NCBI GenBank assembly: GCA_009700815.1 | Contig: WLLG01000039.1 | Span: forward strand, 1 to 10,980 | Source: Actinomycetota bacterium | Lineage (GTDB): Bacteria > Actinomycetota > Acidimicrobiia > Acidimicrobiales > Microtrichaceae | Reading direction: 5' to 3' | Length of the DNA stretch: 10,980 nucleotides | Shown: one piece after another, positions 6,168-10,980 of the stretch | Numbering within the stretch: the stretch's first letter is position 1 | Layout: each line of letters opens with the position of its first letter | Made by a program: the position numbers and the translations under genes | Notes under the pieces: model-generated | What the model was told of the DNA's origin: nothing | Databases searched by the model: none | Seen by the model: only the letters and a program-made list of their open reading frames with translations

Positions 6168-7544
6168 TTATGCTCCGGAGAGCGAAACATCTTGGATGAC
6201 CAAGGAGCATGCACCGTCGCCACCACGCAACCATTCAAAGTCTCCGCCGACTTCTGAAATATCAAGCAGGAGTCGTTGAAGCGTTGATGCCAATGTGAGC
6301 TCTCGAACCGGCTCGGCGAGCGACCCGTTTCGAATCATCAGGCCATCTGCGCCCACTGAGAAGTCACCTGAGATGGAGTTCACCCCCGAGTGCATCCCGG
6401 ACAGACTATTGACATATAGGCCCAAGTCGATTGAGGACACCAACTGCTCAAAGCTGCGAGTCCCCGGCTGCATCACAAGCAGTTGTGCACCAACGCCCGG
6501 CAGACTTCGTGTGCCTCGCACTGCTGAACCCGTAGAGGCCGACCCACTGCGCCGACCCGAATAGGAATCCTGAAGGAATCCTTGCAGCACACCGTCGGAG
6601 ATCAGCAGATTGGACCGACATGCAAGCCCTTCGCCGTCTACCTCTTCAGCACCAATTGACTCTGATCGAGTGGGGTCATCGGTCAGCGAGAGCAGTGCCG
6701 ATGCAATCTGCTCGCCTAGACGTTCACCGAACGGCGAGCGGCCCTTCAGGACGGACTCCCCTGACAACATTCCTGAGACAATGCCCATCAACGAGATTGC
6801 CAAGCGGGGCTCGAGCAAAATGGTCATTCGAGCAGAAGGAGGCTTGACTGCACCAAGGAGTCGGGTGGCTCGATCAACTGCCTCGACAGTTGCATGGTCA
6901 AGGTCTAGCAACTCTGGGACCCGACCCGAGTCGTAGCCGAATCCAGTCTGAGTTTCTTCGCCCACGCGAGCTAATGGCTGTGTAGAGATGGAGCAGGAGG
7001 CACCGCGGTCCACCGCTTGAATTCCAGCTGTAGACAAAATCACCGACTCACCCCACGCATCGCCATAGGCAGTGGATCGGATCCCCGTGATTCGAGAATC
7101 GGCGGCAAGCACCCTTTGTTCCAGCTCTAGGGCAAGTGCAATTTTTCTTTCTACCGGAAACGCAACCACCGAATCCGACCACCCATTTTGAGCAACAACC
7201 TCTACGCCGTCAGGCGCGGCAAGGCCGTTCCACTCGTCAGGTTCGGCAAACTCAAGGTTGTCTCGTGCTTCACGCAATGTCTCGACCAACACCGCGGGGT
7301 CCAGACTGCCGCAATGAGCAAAGCCAAGCCGGCCGTCTCGAATCACGCGAATTCCAGCACCCGACGAATCCGCTGAGGTGAGCGACTCAACTTGGCCCTC
7401 ATAGACCTTGACGGTGGTTGAAGTTGCTCGGCTCAGCAGTACTTCGACCTGCTCCTCGCCGGCGGCTTGGTCAAGAACCGACGCAGCAAGCGCCAACAAA
7501 TCTTCAGAGTGGCCAGACTGCGGCGTAGACACTGTTGCGGTCAC
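6168..7544 (-). CDS. TldE/PmbA-like metalloprotease subunit, second copy
   Basis: This 458-residue protein belongs to the TldD/PmbA family and is of the TldE (PmbA) type, which lacks the catalytic HExxxH. At the equivalent place it reads TILLEPRLAISLMGIVSGML. The family core MLSGESVLKGRSPFGERLGEQI is at 259-280 (given in part: MLSGESVLKGRSPF at 259-272), and GMHSGVNSISGDFSVGADG lies near the C-terminus. TldE pairs with TldD to form a heterodimeric peptidase in which TldD holds the metal. The E. coli pair matures microcin B17 and degrades the antitoxin CcdA. The GTG start lies in a GTGA overlap with the stop of copy 1, so it is the last gene of the operon. It aligns throughout with copy 1, which points to an old tandem duplication followed by divergence. 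A small N-terminal addition of ~10 residues (TATVSTPQSG) is specific to this copy. Confidence 0.93.
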   Translation of the reverse strand: MTATVSTPQSGHSEDLLALAASVLDQAAGEEQVEVLLSRATSTTVKVYEGQVESLTSADSSGAGIRVIRDGRLGFAHCGSLDPAVLVETLREARDNLEFAEPDEWNGLAAPDGVEVVAQNGWSDSVVAFPVERKIALALELEQRVLAADSRITGIRSTAYGDAWGESVILSTAGIQAVDRGASCSISTQPLARVGEETQTGFGYDSGRVPELLDLDHATVEAVDRATRLLGAVKPPSARMTILLEPRLAISLMGIVSGMLSGESVLKGRSPFGERLGEQIASALLSLTDDPTRSESIGAEEVDGEGLACRSNLLISDGVLQGFLQDSYSGRRSGSASTGSAVRGTRSLPGVGAQLLVMQPGTRSFEQLVSSIDLGLYVNSLSGMHSGVNSISGDFSVGADGLMIRNGSLAEPVRELTLASTLQRLLLDISEVGGDFEWLRGGDGACSLVIQDVSLSGA

Positions 7545-8890
7545 TGTCCGGACATCGTCACATCAGCAATGGCCAAGGTCAGGCCAGTTGATTCCCACGG
7601 GAAGTAGGTCAGGTCCGACCCGATGGCAACCACATCGCCGAGCATTCGCTGAAGGGTCGACCCGATGGTTACTTCTCGGATTCCCTCGGCAAGTTCACCG
7701 CCCCGAATACGTACGCCGTCAGCGCCCACTGACAAGTCACCCGAAACCGGGTTGACTCCAGAGTGAAGCCCCGCAATGTCATGTACCAAGAACCCGTCTC
7801 CGACCTGCGAAATAATCTCTTCTGCGGAGAGGTCCCCAGGCATCAGCTTGATGACATGTGGCCCCACTCCAGGCGCAGCACGGTGACTCCCTCGCTGCGC
7901 CGACCCTGTGGAGTTCGTTCCGGCAACCCTTGCTGTGTAAGCGTTATGTAGGTAACCCGACAGCACGCCGGCATCAATGAGCGGGACTCGCCTGCAAGCC
8001 AGGCCCTCTCCGTCGGTATCAGAAGCAGTAGGGCTGAGCGGATCGGTTGCATCGTCAAACATGGTCAAACTGGTTGCCGCAATTTCTTCTCCAACCCGAC
8101 CCGCAAACGGCGATCGCCCACGAATCACGGACTCGCCAGAGAGCATCTCTGCAATCAGACTGAGGAACTGCGAAGTGACGTACGGGTGCAGCACAACGGT
8201 CAGGCGCTCGCTCGGAGCTTTTGTTGCGCCAAGCAGGCGCACGCAGCGCTGAACTGCCTCCTGTGCAGCAAAGGCCAGATCCAAGTCTTGCAGGGCACGG
8301 CCTACCGAAAAACCAAAACCAGTGGTGGTATCTTCCTCGTCTCCAGCCAACGCATAGACCCCTAGATACACCGAGGTTTCTGCGCTTGAGCGTCTGATGC
8401 CAGTGGTGGATGCAAGGGCTGTAGCCATCACAGAATCGGCATAGTCCGCAGACTCAATGCCAAAAATTCTTGGGTCACCCGCTCGGACCTGCGCCTCGAG
8501 CTCGATCGCCAAGCGAATCTTCTCTTCGGTGTCAGCATGCACAAGCCGCTCATCGAAGAGTGACAACTCCTCGGGCTCCACCCCGTCGGGTTCTGCTAGG
8601 CCCGCATTGGGATCTTCTGAACCAAAGCTGGCATTATCGCGAGCCTCGGCAAGACACTCTTTGAGCGCAGCGTCATCAAGCACTCCGGCCCAAGAAAGGC
8701 CCTGCTTTCCTTGCGAGATCATCCGGATTCCGACACCTGCTGAGTCGGCCGAGACGAAATGCTCAACCTCTCCCTCAAAGGCACGAACCTCGGTATCTCG
8801 ACTCCAAGCAACTACTGCCTCAACCTGCTCACCGGGCTGCGCCATGGAAACAATACGATCGGCGATTTGTTGCAGTTCTTCTGGGTTCAC
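7541..8890 (-). CDS. TldE/PmbA-like metalloprotease subunit, first copy
   Basis: This 449-residue protein is the TldE (PmbA) partner type. In place of the TldD catalytic helix it has TVVLHPYVTSQFLSLIAEML (231-250), without HExxxH. Other landmarks are SADSAGVGIRMIS near residue 48, MLSGESVIRGRSPF at 249-262, and AGLHSGVNPVSGDLSVGADG toward the end. It would act with TldD in the cytosol as the non-catalytic, substrate-presenting half of the peptidase. The GTG start is in a GTGA overlap with the tldD stop, so the two proteins are translationally coupled and probably made in similar amounts. It is the likelier canonical TldE because of its position directly after tldD; which copy pairs with TldD, or whether both do, cannot be read from the sequence. 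Confidence 0.94.
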   Translation of the reverse strand: MNPEELQQIADRIVSMAQPGEQVEAVVAWSRDTEVRAFEGEVEHFVSADSAGVGIRMISQGKQGLSWAGVLDDAALKECLAEARDNASFGSEDPNAGLAEPDGVEPEELSLFDERLVHADTEEKIRLAIELEAQVRAGDPRIFGIESADYADSVMATALASTTGIRRSSAETSVYLGVYALAGDEEDTTTGFGFSVGRALQDLDLAFAAQEAVQRCVRLLGATKAPSERLTVVLHPYVTSQFLSLIAEMLSGESVIRGRSPFAGRVGEEIAATSLTMFDDATDPLSPTASDTDGEGLACRRVPLIDAGVLSGYLHNAYTARVAGTNSTGSAQRGSHRAAPGVGPHVIKLMPGDLSAEEIISQVGDGFLVHDIAGLHSGVNPVSGDLSVGADGVRIRGGELAEGIREVTIGSTLQRMLGDVVAIGSDLTYFPWESTGLTLAIADVTMSGQ

Positions 8891-10281
8891 GCTGCGGTTC
8901 CACCGATAGTGAGGCCACTCGCAACTCGAAGCGTGGGCACACCATCTCCGACAGGAACACCTTGGCCGTCTTTGCCGCAGGTTCCGGGCCCGCCCATCGC
9001 AAAATCGTTTCCAACTGCATCGATCGAGGTGAGCACACCCGGACCATTGCCAATGAGGTTGCCTTCGCGCAGCGGTTCAGTGATCCGACCACCCTCAATG
9101 AGGTAGGCCTCGGTCATGCCGAAGACAAAATCGCCCGTGGCGGTGTTGACCTGACCGCCACCAAGATGCGAGATGTACACACCTGATTCAGTGTCAGAGA
9201 GAATTTGGTCAGGTGTTGAGGTACCTCCGAGAAGGTAGGTGTTCGTCATGCGCACCATGGGCAAGTGCTGATAGCTCTGACGTCGGCCGTTACCCGAGGA
9301 TGCGCGGCCCTCGGCTCGAGCTCGAAGGCCATCCCACATGTAGTCGACCAGAATGCCGTCTTGAATCAGCACGTTTCGTTGGGCTGGGCGGCCCTCGTCG
9401 TCGATGGCGAAACATCCCCACTCGCCGCCCATAGTGCCGTCGTCAACCAACGTCACGAGCGAGGAAGCAACTTGCTCCCCGAGCCTTCCGGCGAAGACCG
9501 AAGCGCCCTTACCGACTAGGTCAGCCTCGAGCCCATGGCCGCAAGCTTCATGGAACATGACTCCCCCGCCGCCCGGGCCGATCACCACAGTCATCTCGCC
9601 CGAGGGTGCTGGTCGTGCAGCCAACTTCGTGATCGCTCGTTGCGCTGCAGTGCGAGCAAGATCCCCTACTTCATAGGTGTCAAACAACTCAAAGCCCACC
9701 GAGCGGCCGATGGACTCACGGCCAGTCTGCATGCCGGTATCTCCCGAGGCCACCGCCGAGATTGAGAACAGAGTTTTCACCTGCTCATCGGTTCCGAGTG
9801 TGCCATCGGTGTTGGCCACCAAAATCCGGCGATGAGAATCTGCGTAGCGGGCCGAGACCTGCGTAATGGCTGCGCCTTCGGCCCTTGCCATCTCATTAGC
9901 CATCAAGAGCAGTTCAACCTTTTTGGCCTTTGGCACGTCTCCCGGCATGATTCGCACCAGATTGGGTCGCGGCGCATTGACGCGGTCAAGGTCAACAATG
10001 GTGGTCCCCGTTCCTGACCCGCGGGCGGCCGAAGCAGCAGTCTCAGCAGCAGCAATCAGCCCGGCCTCAGACAAGTCCGAGGTGTGAGCAAAGCCCGTGG
10101 ACTCGCCAACAACTACTCGGATTCCCGCCCCGCGGTCTCTACCCGAGGTGAGTTCCTCAATGCGACCATCGTCAAGGAGAGCCGAGGAGGAACGCTTCTC
10201 TTCGGCAAAAATCTCTGCAAAATCGGCGCCACGAGAAGCAGCGGCCGCTAGCACTCTCTGGATAGTTGGCTCTTCGAGCAT
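8887..10281 (-). CDS. tldD: TldD metalloprotease, catalytic subunit
   Basis: This 464-residue protein contains the TldD metal motif HEACGH (HExxxH) at 244-249, placed in GPGGGGVMFHEACGHGLEAD, and the later conserved GTCGKDGQGVPVG with Cys435, the third zinc ligand in characterised TldD. Length fits the family. TldD with TldE forms a barrel-shaped heterodimer that cuts unfolded peptide segments; known substrates are the microcin B17 leader and CcdA, and archaeal homologues show peptidase activity. No RiPP precursor or toxin-antitoxin gene is visible in the window, so the substrate here is unknown; general peptide turnover is possible. ATG 10281 is supported by a strong AGGAGGA site. It leads the tldD-tldE-tldE operon and is divergent from the thioesterase-like gene. 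Confidence 0.97.
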   Translation of the reverse strand: MLEEPTIQRVLAAAASRGADFAEIFAEEKRSSSALLDDGRIEELTSGRDRGAGIRVVVGESTGFAHTSDLSEAGLIAAAETAASAARGSGTGTTIVDLDRVNAPRPNLVRIMPGDVPKAKKVELLLMANEMARAEGAAITQVSARYADSHRRILVANTDGTLGTDEQVKTLFSISAVASGDTGMQTGRESIGRSVGFELFDTYEVGDLARTAAQRAITKLAARPAPSGEMTVVIGPGGGGVMFHEACGHGLEADLVGKGASVFAGRLGEQVASSLVTLVDDGTMGGEWGCFAIDDEGRPAQRNVLIQDGILVDYMWDGLRARAEGRASSGNGRRQSYQHLPMVRMTNTYLLGGTSTPDQILSDTESGVYISHLGGGQVNTATGDFVFGMTEAYLIEGGRITEPLREGNLIGNGPGVLTSIDAVGNDFAMGGPGTCGKDGQGVPVGDGVPTLRVASGLTIGGTAA

Positions 10282-10288
10282 CGGTGGG

Positions 10289-10295
10289 TCCTCCT
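10289..10295 (-). promoter_or_regulatory. Ribosome binding site of tldD
   Basis: AGGAGGA on the - strand lies 7 bases before ATG 10281. It is a near-ideal Shine-Dalgarno sequence and the strongest in the window, fixing the start of the operon's first gene. Confidence 0.85.
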
Positions 10296-10358
10296 AGATT
10301 AAGGATCAGTAGAACAGGGCACGGCGAAGATGGATGTGCCTCGGCGCAACTAAGTGTT

Positions 10359-10364
10359 TACTGT
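10359..10364 (+). promoter_or_regulatory. Possible -10 element of a leaderless promoter for the thioesterase-like gene
   Basis: TACTGT fits TANNNT and ends 7 bases before GTG 10372. A GTGCCT at 10336-10341 is a weak -35 candidate with 17 bases spacing. The 90-base divergent spacer with tldD (10282-10371) shows no clear - strand promoter hexamers to my eye. Confidence 0.38.
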
Positions 10365-10371
10365 ATCGGTT

Positions 10372-10749
10372 GTGCCTGTACGTCCCGGCCTGTCGGCCTC
10401 TGTAGAACTCACTGTCTCTGAAAGCGATACTGCTATCGCTTTTCGCTCTGGGGATGTGCCTGTTTTGGCTACTCCACGGATCATTGCTCTGCTCGAAGAA
10501 GCCGCTGTTCTTGCCGTGCATAGCGAACTTGAACCTGGTTCTTCCACGGTGGGTGTTCGAGTTCAAATAGAACACATCTCGCCCACGGCAGTAGGCGGAC
10601 AGATCACGGCCGAAGCTCATCTAGAAAAAGTTGAGGGGCGGCGACTTATCTTTCATGTCTCAGCCCGCGACGAACGCGGTCTTATTGCTGCAGGCAAAGT
10701 CACGCGGGTTCTGATCAACATAGAACGGTTCTTAGAAAAAACTCGCTAG
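10372..10749 (+). CDS. FlK-like hotdog-fold acyl-CoA thioesterase
   Basis: The 125-residue protein fits the hotdog thioesterases related to the fluoroacetyl-CoA thioesterase FlK. Counted from GTG 10372, Thr34 (LATPR), Glu42 (ALLEEAA) and His68 (IEHIS) match the FlK catalytic set Thr42, Glu50, His76 with identical spacing of 8 and 26 residues. The strand HLEKVEGRRLIFHVSARDE (92-110) is typical of the family. Most such homologues hydrolyse unknown acyl-CoA esters; activity on fluoroacetyl-CoA is not implied. GTG 10354 would add six residues (MFTVSV) and is the alternative start; the family usually begins near VPVRPGLSASVEL, and the TACTGT hexamer favours 10372. No Shine-Dalgarno sequence precedes either. 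The gene is monocistronic or leads into the partial gene downstream. Confidence 0.83.
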   Translation: MPVRPGLSASVELTVSESDTAIAFRSGDVPVLATPRIIALLEEAAVLAVHSELEPGSSTVGVRVQIEHISPTAVGGQITAEAHLEKVEGRRLIFHVSARDERGLIAAGKVTRVLINIERFLEKTR

Positions 10750-10792
10750 CTGGAATCGCTGCTCCTCCTGCGGACCGGCACGCCTATCTCCC
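10750..10792. other. Short spacer after the thioesterase-like gene
   Basis: No stem-loop followed by a T run, promoter pair or small gene is evident in these 43 bases. Together with the adjoining array it separates two + strand genes by 125 bases. Confidence 0.4.
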
Positions 10793-10877
10793 GAGTCCTG
10801 AACTAGGCAGACTCCTGAACGAGGCAGAGTCCGGAACGAGGCAGAGTCCGGAACTAGCTAGAGTCCTGATCTATATG
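10793..10877 (+). repeat. 17-bp tandem array of five units ending at a start codon
   Basis: Five head-to-tail 17-base units start at 10793, 10810, 10827, 10844 and 10861. They read GAGTCCTGAACTAGGCA, GACTCCTGAACGAGGCA, GAGTCCGGAACGAGGCA, GAGTCCGGAACTAGCTA and the diverged GAGTCCTGATCTATATG. There is no spacer between units, so this is not a CRISPR. The last three bases of unit 5 are the putative ATG of the next gene. Unit borders and period are seen directly; function is unknown. Confidence 0.9.
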
Positions 10878-10980
10878 GACGAGGTGGAGCGCGAGGAGGC
10901 ACTGCTAGAAATAGATGGCACGCGCCTTGCCGCACAACTGCCCCAGAACAATTGGCGAAGCGTCCTAGTTCGTTTCCTGA
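10875..10980 (+). CDS. Start of an unrecognised protein, cut by the right edge
   Basis: An open frame runs from ATG 10875 to the window edge and encodes 35 residues, MDEVEREEALLEIDGTRLAA followed by QLPQNNWRSVLVRFL. The first eight residues are acidic. The piece is too short to assign a family. The frame is open upstream through the 17-base array but has no ATG, GTG or TTG there, so 10875 (or GTG 10884) is the likely start. A TAGAGT hexamer at 10859-10864 lies 10 bases before the ATG; there is no Shine-Dalgarno sequence. It could also be a chance open frame. Confidence 0.5.
   Translation, partial: MDEVEREEALLEIDGTRLAAQLPQNNWRSVLVRFL

Noticed and set aside
8457..8909. 150-residue + strand open frame opposite tldE copy 1
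   Set aside because: Ser/Arg/Ala-rich antisense shadow of a well-supported gene.
6168..10281. RiPP (modified peptide) biosynthetic cluster around tldD/tldE
   Set aside because: No precursor peptide, cyclase, radical SAM enzyme or dedicated transporter is found next to the operon; the MFS gene is 3 kb away in another transcription unit.
10793..10877. CRISPR-like array
   Set aside because: Units are 17 bases and abut directly with no spacers, and no cas gene is present.

Overview
The window looks like a chromosomal segment of a moderately GC-rich Actinomycetota bacterium. The case rests on gene content: an FmdB/Ruc-type protein with a long serine-rich tail, a CpaB-like SAF protein, an N-terminally extended type I methionine aminopeptidase, and several GTG and apparently leaderless starts. 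No tRNA, rRNA, transposase, phage gene or CRISPR array is visible. The order or genus cannot be fixed from the sequence alone.

Layout. Positions 1-270 are the serine/aspartate-rich end of an FmdB-family zinc-ribbon protein, cut by the window edge. It is followed on the + strand by a VOC (glyoxalase-like) gene (297-728) that is translationally coupled by a TGATG junction to a COQ4-like gene (728-1753). A DHA2-type MFS exporter (1765-3171, - strand) converges on that pair. Divergent from the exporter are an unrecognised conserved-looking protein (3336-4349), a methionine aminopeptidase (4375-5328) and a SAF/CpaB-like membrane-anchored protein (5398-6123), all on the + strand. Converging on these is a tight three-gene operon on the - strand, transcribed tldD (10281-8887), tldE copy 1 (8890-7541), tldE copy 2 (7544-6168), each junction a 4-base GTGA overlap. 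Divergent from tldD is a fluoroacetyl-CoA-thioesterase-like hotdog protein (10372-10749). The first codons of a further gene (10875 onward) reach the right edge.

How the genes work together. The clearest functional unit is the TldD/TldE metalloprotease operon, which probably encodes a peptidase with one catalytic subunit and two alternative non-catalytic partners. The VOC-COQ4-like pair is a likely two-gene metabolic unit of unknown substrate. The rest is a mosaic of short + and - transcription units.

Unexplained structure. Two separate short tandem arrays with a 17-base period (3284-3344 and 10793-10877) each sit immediately 5' of a gene and end in its putative start codon. A perfect 7+1+7 palindrome ends exactly on the ATG of the methionine aminopeptidase gene. 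Several starts have no Shine-Dalgarno sequence but carry a TANNNT hexamer 7-10 bases upstream, which suggests leaderless transcripts. I see no clearly new multi-gene system; the most unusual items are the tldD-tldE-tldE arrangement, the COQ4-like protein in an actinobacterial setting, and the start-codon tandem arrays.
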